Below, in pieces: positions 25,505 through 35,233 of a stretch of 64,000 nt of DNA. The stretch lies in the NCBI GenBank assembly GCA_000242815.2, contig AHHB01000031.1, positions 1-64,000 of the forward strand. The letters run 5' to 3'. Under the pieces are notes generated by a model. The model did no database searches, was not told where the DNA came from, and was given only the letters and a program-made list of their open reading frames with translations. The DNA is from Janthinobacterium lividum PAMC 25724. Lineage in GTDB: Bacteria; Pseudomonadota; Gammaproteobacteria; Burkholderiales; Burkholderiaceae_D. Numbering within the stretch: position 1 is the first letter of the stretch; each line of letters starts with the position of its first letter. The translations under genes and the position numbers were made by a program.

Positions 25505-28270
25505 ATGCAAATGAATGAAGTGAAAGACGAGCTGTTGAGCAGCGATATCCGTCAGCTGGGCCGTCTGCTGGGCGACGCCATCCGCAACCACTTGGGCGAG
25601 ACCGCCTTTGAGCGCATCGAGCATGTGCGCCAGCTGGCGATCCGTTTTCGTCGCGATAATGATGCAGCGGCGCGTGCGCAGCTGTCGGACGCGCTGCAAG
25701 CGCTGTCGCAGGAAGAAACCACGCAATTGACGCGCGCTTTCAGCTATTTTTCGCTACTGGCCAATATTGCAGAAGACCAACATCACATCCGGCGCACGCG
25801 CGCCCATTTGATCGCCGGTTCGCCGCCGCGCCAGGGTAGCCTTAGTCATGCCGTCGGCAATGTGTTTGACGCCGGCAAGGCCGATGCGCTGGCAGCGTTC
25901 TTTGAAGATGCCTTCGTCAGCCCCGTCTTCACGGCGCATCCGACGGAAGTGCAGCGCAAGAGCATCCAGAATTGCCAGATGGCCATCGCGCGCCTGTTAA
26001 GCGAGCGCGACCGCGTGCAAATGACGCCGGAAGAGGCCGAGCAAAACGAAGAAGCGCTGGGCCGCGGCATCGTTACCCTGTGGCAGACGCGCCTGTTGCG
26101 CACGAGCAAACTGTCCGTCATGGATGAAGTGGCCAATGGCCTGTCGTTCTATGACCACACCATCTTGCGCGAACTGCCAAAATTGTATTCCTCGTTGGAA
26201 ACCATGCTGGCCCAGCGCGATGCCCGCTGGGAAGATGCAGAATTACCCAATTTCATGAAGGTTGGCAGCTGGATAGGCGGTGACCGCGACGGCAACCCTT
26301 TCGTCACGGCAGATATCTTGCGCAGCACCCTGCAAACGCAGGCCGACAAGGTGCTCGATTTCTACCTCGGTGAATTGCGCAAACTCGCGTCGCAACTGTC
26401 GCTGGCGCAAATACTCAATGCCTGCAGCGAGCCGCTGCGCGCGCTGGCCGAACGCTCGGCCGATGCCTCGCCGCACCGCGTCGACGAGCCGTACCGCCGC
26501 GCCCTGCACGGCATCCATGCGCGCCTGGATGCGACGCGCAGCGTGTTCTCCAGCAAGGGCGAGCATGCGGGCAAGCAAGCCGACGAGGTGCAGCCCTACG
26601 CTGGTGCAGGCCAGTTGCTGGCCGACCTGGACGTGGTTCGTGATTCGCTGGTCGCCAATGGCTTGCGCGCGCTGGCCCAGGGCCGGCTGCGCCAGCTGCG
26701 CCGCGCCGTCAAGGTCTTCGGCTTTTCGCTCGCGCCGCTCGATTTGCGCCAGAATGCCGATGTGCACGAGCGTGTCGTGGGCGAACTGTTTGCGGGAGCG
26801 CAGCCGGGCCTCGTGTATCTGGATCTCGATGAAGAGCAGCGCATCGCCGTGCTGCTCGCCGAGCTGGAGTCGCCACGCTTGCTGACGTCGCCGTATGCGC
26901 AATATTCGGCAGAAACCACGTCTGAACTCGACATTTTCCGCGCCGTGCGCGAAGCTCACATCAAATATGGCAAGGAATCGGTGCCTAACTGCATCATTTC
27001 CAAGGCCGCCAGCGTGTCGGACTTGCTGGAAGTGGCGCTGCTGCTGAAAGAAGTGGGCTTGCTGCGCCAGGATAGCCGCACAGTCGATGTCAACATCATC
27101 CCCCTGTTCGAAACCATCGCCGACTTGCGCGCCGGTCCCGCCATCATGGCGCACGCCTTTGGCTTGCCGTTTTACCGGGGCTTGCTGGCGTCGCGCGCTA
27201 ACCAGCAGGAAGTCATGCTCGGTTACTCGGACAGCAACAAGGACGGCGGCTTCCTCACGTCCGGCTGGGAACTCTACAAGGCCGAGATCGAGCTGGTGTC
27301 GGTTTTCAAGCAACACCAGGTCAAGCTGCGATTGTTCCACGGGCGCGGCGGTTCCGTGGGGCGCGGCGGCGGCCCCAGCTATGAAGCCATCCTGGCCCAG
27401 CCGGCCGGCGCCGTGCAGGGGCAAATCCGCTTGACGGAGCAGGGCGAAGTCATCACGGCCAAGTATGCGAATCCAGAAGTGGGGCGGCGCAACCTGGAAG
27501 TGCTGGTAGCGGCCACCATCCAGTCGACTCTGCTGCCGCAGGCGCAGCTGCAAGCGAAGGCGTCGGCCAGCGCGGGACACCTGGCCGCGATGGAAGAGCT
27601 GTCCGGCACGGCCCTGAACGCTTACCGTGAGCTGGTCTACGGCACGGATGGCTTTGAACAGTACTTCTGGGAGTCGACGGTGATTGCGGAAATTGCCGCG
27701 CTCAATATCGGCAGCCGTCCCGCCTCGCGCAAGAAATCCACGTCCATCGAGGATTTGCGCGCCATTCCCTGGGTCTTGAGCTGGGCCCAATGCCGTTTGA
27801 TGCTGCCGGGCTGGTTTGGTTTCGGTTCCGCCGTGCAAGCCTACCTGGCCGCCCATCCGGCGGACGGCGCGGACGTGTTGCGCGGCATGTACACGGATTG
27901 GCCCTTCTTTACCTCGCTGCTGTCGAACATGGATATGGTCCTGGCCAAGAGTGACATCGCCATCGCCGGCCAATATGCAGAACTGGTCAAGGACAAGGCC
28001 TTGCGCGAGGCTATTTTCACGCGCATCCGCGCCGAATATGTGGCCACCCTCGATGCCTTGAAACTGATTACGGGCCAGCAAGAGTTGCAGCAAGCGAACC
28101 CGCTGATGCAGCGCTCGATACGCAACCGTTTCCCGTATATCGACCCGCTCAATCACGTGCAATTGGAGTTGTTGAAGCGTTTTCGCGAAGGCAAGCAAGA
28201 TGCGGCGGCCCGCACGGGCATTCATTTGTCGATCAACGGTATTGCGGCGGGGTTAAGAAATAGTGGTTGA
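25505..28270 (+). CDS. ppc: Phosphoenolpyruvate carboxylase
   Basis: The 921-aa enzyme makes oxaloacetate from PEP and bicarbonate, replenishing the TCA cycle. Signature regions are VFTAHPTEVQRKS with catalytic H145, KVGSWIGGDRDGNPFV near 255, VMLGYSDSNKDGGFLTSGWE near 575, the mobile loop FHGRGGSVGRGGGP near 615 and a C-terminal LSINGIAAGLRNSG ending in the conserved N-S/T-G. Length is normal. Of several nearby ATGs, 25505 (MQMNEVKDELL) has AGGA about ten bases upstream; ATG 25511 is also possible. It stands first in a run of central-carbon genes (ppc, gap, pyk), each with its own leader. Confidence 0.96.
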   Translation: MQMNEVKDELLSSDIRQLGRLLGDAIRNHLGETAFERIEHVRQLAIRFRRDNDAAARAQLSDALQALSQEETTQLTRAFSYFSLLANIAEDQHHIRRTRAHLIAGSPPRQGSLSHAVGNVFDAGKADALAAFFEDAFVSPVFTAHPTEVQRKSIQNCQMAIARLLSERDRVQMTPEEAEQNEEALGRGIVTLWQTRLLRTSKLSVMDEVANGLSFYDHTILRELPKLYSSLETMLAQRDARWEDAELPNFMKVGSWIGGDRDGNPFVTADILRSTLQTQADKVLDFYLGELRKLASQLSLAQILNACSEPLRALAERSADASPHRVDEPYRRALHGIHARLDATRSVFSSKGEHAGKQADEVQPYAGAGQLLADLDVVRDSLVANGLRALAQGRLRQLRRAVKVFGFSLAPLDLRQNADVHERVVGELFAGAQPGLVYLDLDEEQRIAVLLAELESPRLLTSPYAQYSAETTSELDIFRAVREAHIKYGKESVPNCIISKAASVSDLLEVALLLKEVGLLRQDSRTVDVNIIPLFETIADLRAGPAIMAHAFGLPFYRGLLASRANQQEVMLGYSDSNKDGGFLTSGWELYKAEIELVSVFKQHQVKLRLFHGRGGSVGRGGGPSYEAILAQPAGAVQGQIRLTEQGEVITAKYANPEVGRRNLEVLVAATIQSTLLPQAQLQAKASASAGHLAAMEELSGTALNAYRELVYGTDGFEQYFWESTVIAEIAALNIGSRPASRKKSTSIEDLRAIPWVLSWAQCRLMLPGWFGFGSAVQAYLAAHPADGADVLRGMYTDWPFFTSLLSNMDMVLAKSDIAIAGQYAELVKDKALREAIFTRIRAEYVATLDALKLITGQQELQQANPLMQRSIRNRFPYIDPLNHVQLELLKRFREGKQDAAARTGIHLSINGIAAGLRNSG

Positions 28271-28296
28271 TTAAGGCAAACCCAAGGGCGAGGGCT

Positions 28297-28362
28297 GGGG
28301 TCGTTCACTGCGTGATCGGAATGCGCCCCACTGGGGCGCATTCCCCCTCAGGGTACGACCCC
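28297..28362. repeat. REP-like nested palindrome between ppc and gap
   Basis: An inner hairpin has perfect 12-bp arms GGAATGCGCCCC (28318-28329) and GGGGCGCATTCC (28333-28344) around ACT. An outer pair GGGGTCGT (28297-28304) and ACGACCCC (28355-28362) mirrors around it. The nested design and the position between genes resemble REP/BIME elements mobilised by RAYT transposases, one of which remains in ruins at 82-402. It may also act as an intercistronic terminator for ppc. Confidence 0.7.
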
Positions 28363-28418
28363 GGTATTTGCCAGTGGGTTGGCTTTACGAACTGAGTAGA
28401 AAACAACAAGGAGACAGC

Positions 28419-29429
28419 ATGAGCATCAAAGTTGCCATCAATGGCTATGGCCGCATCGGCCGCAATGTCTTGCGCGCTTTGTATGAAGGCGGCAAGCAGC
28501 ACGATATCGAGATCGTCGCCATCAACGACCTCGGCGATGCCAAGTCGAATGCGCATTTGACGCGTTACGACACGGTGCACGGCAAGTTTCCGGCCGTCGT
28601 CACCATCGACGGCGACAACATGATCGTCAATGGCGACCGCATCCGCGTCTTCGCGCAGCGCGACCCGGCCCTGATACCGTGGGGCGAACTGGGCGTTGAC
28701 GTGGTGCTCGAGTGCACGGGCTTCTTCACCAGCAAGGAAAAAGCCTCGGCCCACCTGAAGGGGGGCGCAAAGAAAGTCATCATTTCCGCGCCCGGTGGCA
28801 AGGACGTGGACGCCACCATCGTATTCGGCGTCAACGAGCATGTATTGAAAGCCACCGATACCGTCATTTCCAACGCTTCGTGCACCACGAACTGCCTGGC
28901 GCCACTGGTCAAGCCGCTCAATGACGCCATCGGCATCGAATCGGGCCTGATGACCACGGTGCACGCCTACACGAATGACCAGGTGCTGTCCGATGTGATG
29001 CATGAAGACTTGCGCCGCGCCCGTTCGGCCACGCATTCGATGATACCCACCAAGACGGGCGCGGCCGCTGCCGTGGGCCTGGTCTTGCCGGAACTGAATG
29101 GCAAACTCGACGGTTTTGCCGTACGCGTGCCGACGATTAATGTCTCGCTGGTTGACCTGTCCTTCATCGCCAAGCGCGACACCACGGTCGAGGAAGTCAA
29201 TGCACTGCTCAAAGCGGCGTCCGAGGGTGCGCTGAAAGGCATTTTGACGTACCAGACGGAGCCGCTCGTTTCCATCGATTTCAACCACAACCCGGCCTCG
29301 TCGAACTTCGATGCAACCCTGACCAAGGTCTCGGGCCGCCTCGTGAAAGTGTCGTCGTGGTACGACAACGAGTGGGGTTTCTCGAACCGCATGCTCGATA
29401 CCACGGTCGCCCTGATGGCGGCCAAGTAA
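28419..29429 (+). CDS. gap: Glyceraldehyde-3-phosphate dehydrogenase, type I
   Basis: The 336-aa enzyme has the NAD-binding start [20 protein letters not shown] and the catalytic loop [12 protein letters not shown] with C155. It also shows HAYTNDQ, the [21 protein letters not shown] phosphate site and [16 protein letters not shown] at the end. It interconverts glyceraldehyde-3-phosphate and 1,3-bisphosphoglycerate; the form is the NAD-dependent glycolytic class by sequence style. AAGGAGA precedes ATG 28419. pyk follows 87 bp later, and an operon is plausible. Confidence 0.96.
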   Translation: MSIKVAINGYGRIGRNVLRALYEGGKQHDIEIVAINDLGDAKSNAHLTRYDTVHGKFPAVVTIDGDNMIVNGDRIRVFAQRDPALIPWGELGVDVVLECTGFFTSKEKASAHLKGGAKKVIISAPGGKDVDATIVFGVNEHVLKATDTVISNASCTTNCLAPLVKPLNDAIGIESGLMTTVHAYTNDQVLSDVMHEDLRRARSATHSMIPTKTGAAAAVGLVLPELNGKLDGFAVRVPTINVSLVDLSFIAKRDTTVEEVNALLKAASEGALKGILTYQTEPLVSIDFNHNPASSNFDATLTKVSGRLVKVSSWYDNEWGFSNRMLDTTVALMAAK

Positions 29430-29516
29430 CAAAAAGCCAGCGCTGATCGAGCGCCCCGGAATGGCCGGCCTACAAGGCTGGCCCTAGTCGCAACTTATTA
29501 TAGAAAGCAGCACATT

Positions 29517-30977
29517 ATGACTCTGCAAGTACAGCAACGCGCCACCAAGATCGTTGCCACTATCGGCCCCGCTTCGAACGATATCGCCACCCTGGTGCGC
29601 ATGTTCAAGGCCGGCGTCGACGTCGTGCGCCTGAACTTCTCGCATGGCAAGGCGCAAGACCATATCGACCGCGCCCGCATGGTGCGCGAAGCGGCGGCCC
29701 TGTGCGGCCGCGAAGTGGCCATCATGGCCGACTTGCAAGGCCCGAAGATTCGCGTCGGCAAGTTTGAAGAAGGCAAGATTTTCCTGGAAAACGGCGCTTC
29801 CTTCATCCTCGACGCAAAATGGGGCGAAAACGGCGAACTGGGCAACCTCGAGCGCTGCGGCCTCGACTACAAGGAATTGCCGCGCGACCTGCGCGCCGCC
29901 GACGTTTTGTTGCTCAACGATGGCCTCATCGTTTTGACGGTCGACAAGGTCGTCGGCAGCGAAATTCACACGACAGTGAAAATCGGCGGCGAATTATCCA
30001 ATAACAAGGGCATCAACCGCCAGGGAGGCGGCCTGTCGGCGCCGGCCTTGACGGCGAAAGACATGGAAGACGTGAAAACGGCGATGAGTTTCCAGGCCGA
30101 TTACGTGGCCGTGTCCTTCCCGAAAAACGCCACCGACATGGTGATGGCACGCCAGTTGGCCAATATTGCCGGCGAAGCGTGGGACCACAAGCCGATGATG
30201 ATCGCCAAGATCGAGCGCGCCGAAGCCATTCCTGCGCTGCAAGAGATTCTCGACGCCTCCGACGGCATCATGGTGGCGCGTGGCGACCTGGCCGTGGAAG
30301 TGGGCAATGCGGCCGTGCCGGCCTTGCAAAAACGCATGATCAAGATGGCGCGCGCGTCAAATAAATTGGCGATCACGGCCACACAGATGATGGAATCGAT
30401 GATCGTCAACGCCGTGCCGACCCGCGCCGAAGTGTCGGATGTGGCCAACGCCGTGCTCGATGGCACGGATGCTGTCATGACGTCGGCGGAAACGGCCTCG
30501 GGCCGCTACCCGATCGAAACGGTGGAAGCGATGGCCGCCATCTGCCTGGATGCGGAAAAGTGGGATACTTGCAAGCTGGACGCCGATTTCCTCAACGCCA
30601 CGTTCTCGCGCATCGACCAGTCGATCGCCTACGGCGCCCTGTTTACGGCCCACCACCTGCGCGTGAAGGCGATTGCCACCTTGACGGAGTCGGGTTCCAC
30701 GGCCCTGTGGATGAGCCGCTGCAACATCGACATTCCCATCGTCGCCCTGACCCCGAGCGTGGGCACGCGCCGCAAGCTGGCGCTGTACCGCAACGTCAGC
30801 ACCTTGGAACTGACGTCCGGCACGGACCGCGACAAGGTCTTGCAGCAGGCGGAAGACTTGCTGCTGGAACATCAAGTCGTGGCCAAGGGCGACACCGTCG
30901 TGCTGACCTGGGGCGAGCCTATGGGCAAGGTCGGCGGCACGAATGCCCTGAAAATCATGAAGATCGGCCAGCACTGA
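29517..30977 (+). CDS. pyk: Pyruvate kinase
   Basis: The 486-aa enzyme converts PEP and ADP to pyruvate and ATP. It shows [15 protein letters not shown] at the start, [18 protein letters not shown], the active-site [25 protein letters not shown] and [28 protein letters not shown]. The C-terminal allosteric domain ends with [19 protein letters not shown]. It lies directly after gap on the same strand, giving a lower-glycolysis pair. The ribosome site before ATG 29517 is weak, and a TATTATAG element 20-30 bp upstream may be an extra promoter. Confidence 0.96.
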   Translation: [486 protein letters not shown]

Positions 30978-31506
30978 TCGATGCGCGGGTGGCGTGCGCG
31001 CTACCGTGCGCCACGCCGGGCATCGCGTGGATCGCGACCGCCGGTGGGAAATGCAATCCGAACGACGCCATCGTCGCTCATGCCGTGCCGATGCGCAGGC
31101 TGATGGGCGATGGCGGCCAAGCTGTCACCGGCACGCTGGCAGCAAACGCTTGAGCGGCCCCTTGTCGCGTGGCAGCCGCAATAGCTGTCATTGATGATAA
31201 CTGCATTGCTGAAGTACTATGAAACTGTCGGCAAAGTAACTATACTCAAGATGCTTTTAAAAATCATCGTCAGGCTGGCGGCAAGCTATGCGCGCCAGGG
31301 TTTGTACGCATTCCGCTTTTTCTCCCTGAAAGAGCACCTTTTTTCCGCGCTGCAGGCGCTGGCGTGATGACCGAGCCTCGCCTTGGGCGATAGTTGTCGT
31401 TGTCATTTTCGCTGTGTTAGTTCTTTGGAAAAATTCCAATCAGCGGCGCGTGGTGCGCTGCCATGTTTTGCGACCTTGGGCTTCACTCTCTTAATATTTC
31501 GATAGT
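30978..31506. other. Intergenic region pyk / hybrid kinase
   Basis: I see no convincing gene in these 529 bp. One frame stays open from within pyk to 31153 but matches nothing I know. From about 31190 the region is AT-rich, with TTGATG followed about 18 bp later by TACTAT as a possible promoter for the kinase gene. Confidence 0.45.
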
Positions 31507-34500
31507 ATGCTGAGTTCCATCTTTGCCTTCTCGACCGATACCGTGCCGTCTATTTATGGCACGCATGATGCCGGGCTGGTGCTATTTTCGATCGGCATCG
31601 CCATCTTTGCCTCGTTCATGGCCCTGCAGATCGCCGGCATGGCGCGCAGCAGCGAACGGGGCTTCCAGCGCCAGACGGCCATCATCACGGGCGCCATCGC
31701 ATTGGGTGTCGGCATCTGGGCTATGCACTTTATCGGCATGCTGGCCTTCGATATTTGCACGCGCGTTTCCTTCGACCCCAGCCTGACCCTGCTGTCCATG
31801 CTGCCAGGCGTGGCCGCCTCGTGGGTAGCGCTGCACTTGCTGGCGCGCCCGGGCATCAGCCGGCGCCAGCTGGTGGTGAGCGGCGTGCTCGTTGGGCTCG
31901 GTATCGGTTCCATGCATTACAGCGGCATGGCCGCCATGCAAACCTCGCTGACCCTGCTTTATGAACCTTGGCTGTTTGCCCTGTCGCTGCTGGTGGCTAT
32001 CGTCATGGCCATGCTGGCGCTGTGGATACGCTTCGGCCTGAGCGCCTTGTGCCAGCGCCTGAGCCCGTTAGCGGCGCTGCTGTCGAGCAGCGTGGTGATG
32101 GGGCTGGCAATTTCCGGCATGCATTACACGGGCATGCTGGCAGCGCGCTTTTCCGGCATTCCCGCGGCGGGCGACAACACCATTACCGTGCAGGCCTCGT
32201 TCATGGCCCTGGCGGTGGCTCTGATCAGCGTCACCCTGACGGTCTTCGTGGCGGCCGCGAACGGCTTGCTGCGCTACCGCCAGCTGCTCCGTCACGCCAG
32301 TGTCAGCGAGTCGCGCCTGCGCGCCATCGTCGATACGGCGGCCGACGGCTTGATCACCATTGACGGTCAGGGCAAGGTGCGCTCTTTCAATCCTGCTGCG
32401 GAAAGCCTGTTTGGCTGGCGCGAGGCGCAGATCGTGGGGCGTGACGCAAGCGTGTTGCTGCAAACGGCCGACGCTGTCCAGTACCAAGCTTATCTGCGCG
32501 ACTACCTGGCAACGGGTTCATCGCGCATCCTCGACAGCGGAGGCGAAGTCGATGGCCGCCACAAGAGTGGCGCGGTGTTGCCCATGCGCGTGGCGATCGG
32601 CAAGATCGACACGCCGGGGCAGCTGCTCTTCGTCGCTTTCGTCACCGACATGCGCTCTTCGCGCAGCATGGAGCAGGCGCTCAAGGATAGCGAGCGCCAG
32701 TATCGCTCTTTGATACGTAATATTCCCGGCGTATCCTTCCACTGCAGCTATGCGCCCGAATGGAAGATGATTTTCATCAGCGATGCCGTGTTTAACCTGA
32801 CAGGCTGGATGCCGCAGGACTTCATGGATGGGAAAGTGAGGATAATTGACCTCGTGCATCCGGACGACCGCCAGCGTGTCAACGATACCTGCGTGCAGGC
32901 GGCCGGCGAACGGCGCGACTTCGAAAACGTCTACCGCATGATACACCGCGACGGGCGCGAGCGCTGGGTGCGTGAAAGCAGCGGCCCGGTGCTCGATAAC
33001 GACGGCGTGGTAGGCTGGATAGACGGCGTCATCCTCGACATCACGGACAGCAAATTGCGCAACGCCGAATATGAGGGCAAGGTGACGGCCATCTCGCGTG
33101 CAATGGCCGTTATCGAGTTCGACCTGCAGGGCCGCATCCTGGCAGTCAACCAGAACTTCCTCGACTTGCTCGGCTACCAGCTCGACGACGTGCTGGGCCT
33201 GCACCACAGCATCTTCTGCGAAGCGGGCTATGTGACTTCGCCAGATTATGGCGTCTTCTGGCAGCAGTTGGCGAATGGCCAATTCAATACGGGCGAGTAC
33301 AAGCGCATCGACAAGCATGGGCGGGAAGTGTGGATACAGGCGTCCTACAATCCTATCCTCAATACCGATGGCAAGCCGTTCAAGGTGGTCAAGCTGGCCA
33401 CCGACGTCAGCGAGCGGCGCGCCATGCAGGAAAGCCTGCGCGCGGAGAAAGAGCGCGCCGAGCTGGCGGCCGAATCGAAGACCAGCTTCCTGGCCAACAT
33501 GAGCCATGAAATCCGCACGCCGATGAACGCCATCATCGGCTTTACGGAAGTGCTGCTGGGCACCGCCCTGGACAGCCTGCAGCGCCGCCATCTGGGCACG
33601 GTGGGCCAGTCGGCGCGATCCCTGCTCGAACTGCTCAACGACATCCTCGACACGGCCAAGCTGGAAAAAGGCGCCACCGAGCTGGAACTGGTGGACTTTT
33701 CGTTGCCTGACTTAGTCGAGCACGTGGCGGCCTCCCTGCGCATCACGGCGCATGCGCGCGGACTGTTGCTGCAGGTGGATGTCGATCCGGGCATGCGCCA
33801 GTTCTTCCTGGGCGACGCGCGCCGGGTGCAGCAGGTGCTGACCAATTTGATCGGCAACGCCGTCAAGTTCACTGAGGTGGGCCATGTGCGCGTGGCCGTC
33901 GGCATGCAGGACGGTCAGGTGCATATTGCCGTGCACGACACGGGCATCGGCATCCCCGCCGACCGTCTGGATAAGATCTTCGCCCCCTTTACGCAAGCCG
34001 ATTCTTCCATGAGCCGTCGCTTTGGCGGCACGGGCCTGGGCACCACGATTTCGCTGCAACTGGTCGAACTGATGCAAGGCAGCATCACGGTGGAGAGCAC
34101 GCTGGGCGTGGGCAGTGTGTTTCACGTGCTGCTGCCGTTGGCGCCGGGCAAGGCCATGTTGCGTCGCACCGAGCAGCCCGTAGTGGCCTTGCCGCCGCTG
34201 CGCATCCTGGCGGCCGACGACGTGCCGCAAAACGTGGAGCTGCTCCTGATCAGCCTGGGCGCGGCCGGTCACCAGGTGATCGCCGCCAGCGATGGCGAGA
34301 GCGCCGTGCGCGAGTTTAGCAAAGGTAGCTTCGACATCGTCCTGATGGACGTGCAAATGCCGCGGATCGATGGCCTGGAAGCGACGCGCCTGATCCGTGT
34401 GTACGAGCGCGAACAGGGCTTGAAGCCGACGCCCATCATCGCCCTGACGGCCAGCGTGCTGGAACAGGACCGGCGCGCCGCGCAGGCGGCGGGCATGAAT

Positions 34501-35220
34501 GGTTTCGCCTCGAAACCGCTGGAAATGCACAAGCTGACGGCAGAAATCGCCCGCCTGCTCGATCTTGCCGTGGCCATGCCGCCGCCGCCATTGCTGGGTG
34601 CGGTGGAGCGTACTGCTACCGGCCAGGTGGATTGGCAGCGCGGTAGCGCCCTGTGGGGCGGCCACGAAGCGTTGCAGCGGGCCATTACGCGCTTCGTGCA
34701 GGCCAATGGCGACTGCGCTGCCATGCTGGCCACGGAACTGGAACGTGGCGATGGCAGCGTGGCCGGCCATTTGCTGCACCGTATCAAGGGCGCAGCGGGC
34801 AACTTGTGCCTGGTGCACATCGACAGCCTGCTGGGACGCATCGAGCAGGCGATTGCGCGCCAGTTACCGGTCGGCCAATTGCTGGTGCAATTGGCGGCCG
34901 CCTTTATGGCGCTGGGCGGCGAACTGGAGTCGGGCGGCGAGGCCCGGCCGGCGCCGGCGCACGCAGCACTCGCCAGCGCACCCCTCGATGCATGCGCCGC
35001 AGGGGCCTTGCTGCGGCAAGCCATCGCCAGCCTCGAAGGCGGGCAGCTGGACGACGCCTTGATGGCGCAGGTCGCCGTCATGCTGGCGCCGCACGGCCAG
35101 CAGCAGCGCCTGCACCTTTTGGCCTGCGCCATCGACGACTTCGAATTTGCGCGCGCCACAGGCGTGCTGCGCCAGCTGCTGGCGTGGCTGGAAGCGCCAG
35201 TGCCTGCCGACCTTTCCTGA
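31507..35220 (+). CDS. MHYT-PAS hybrid sensor histidine kinase
   Basis: The 1,237-aa protein begins with an integral-membrane MHYT sensor whose motifs are at residues 73 (MHFIGM), 136 (MHYSGM) and 205 (MHYTGM). These segments are proposed to bind copper and sense O2, CO or NO. Three PAS domains follow (about 265-385, 395-520, 525-645), then HisKA (SHEIRTPMNAI, His near 667), HATPase (about 770-885), a receiver domain with D in VLMDVQMP near 948 and a C-terminal HPt domain (HLLHRIKGAAGN, His near 1091). It is thus a complete internal phosphorelay. The next gene, an HD-GYP response regulator 13 bp away, is its probable output. No clear ribosome site precedes ATG 31507. Confidence 0.93.
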   Translation: MLSSIFAFSTDTVPSIYGTHDAGLVLFSIGIAIFASFMALQIAGMARSSERGFQRQTAIITGAIALGVGIWAMHFIGMLAFDICTRVSFDPSLTLLSMLPGVAASWVALHLLARPGISRRQLVVSGVLVGLGIGSMHYSGMAAMQTSLTLLYEPWLFALSLLVAIVMAMLALWIRFGLSALCQRLSPLAALLSSSVVMGLAISGMHYTGMLAARFSGIPAAGDNTITVQASFMALAVALISVTLTVFVAAANGLLRYRQLLRHASVSESRLRAIVDTAADGLITIDGQGKVRSFNPAAESLFGWREAQIVGRDASVLLQTADAVQYQAYLRDYLATGSSRILDSGGEVDGRHKSGAVLPMRVAIGKIDTPGQLLFVAFVTDMRSSRSMEQALKDSERQYRSLIRNIPGVSFHCSYAPEWKMIFISDAVFNLTGWMPQDFMDGKVRIIDLVHPDDRQRVNDTCVQAAGERRDFENVYRMIHRDGRERWVRESSGPVLDNDGVVGWIDGVILDITDSKLRNAEYEGKVTAISRAMAVIEFDLQGRILAVNQNFLDLLGYQLDDVLGLHHSIFCEAGYVTSPDYGVFWQQLANGQFNTGEYKRIDKHGREVWIQASYNPILNTDGKPFKVVKLATDVSERRAMQESLRAEKERAELAAESKTSFLANMSHEIRTPMNAIIGFTEVLLGTALDSLQRRHLGTVGQSARSLLELLNDILDTAKLEKGATELELVDFSLPDLVEHVAASLRITAHARGLLLQVDVDPGMRQFFLGDARRVQQVLTNLIGNAVKFTEVGHVRVAVGMQDGQVHIAVHDTGIGIPADRLDKIFAPFTQADSSMSRRFGGTGLGTTISLQLVELMQGSITVESTLGVGSVFHVLLPLAPGKAMLRRTEQPVVALPPLRILAADDVPQNVELLLISLGAAGHQVIAASDGESAVREFSKGSFDIVLMDVQMPRIDGLEATRLIRVYEREQGLKPTPIIALTASVLEQDRRAAQAAGMNGFASKPLEMHKLTAEIARLLDLAVAMPPPPLLGAVERTATGQVDWQRGSALWGGHEALQRAITRFVQANGDCAAMLATELERGDGSVAGHLLHRIKGAAGNLCLVHIDSLLGRIEQAIARQLPVGQLLVQLAAAFMALGGELESGGEARPAPAHAALASAPLDACAAGALLRQAIASLEGGQLDDALMAQVAVMLAPHGQQQRLHLLACAIDDFEFARATGVLRQLLAWLEAPVPADLS

Positions 35221-35233
35221 TATGGGGCTAGAC

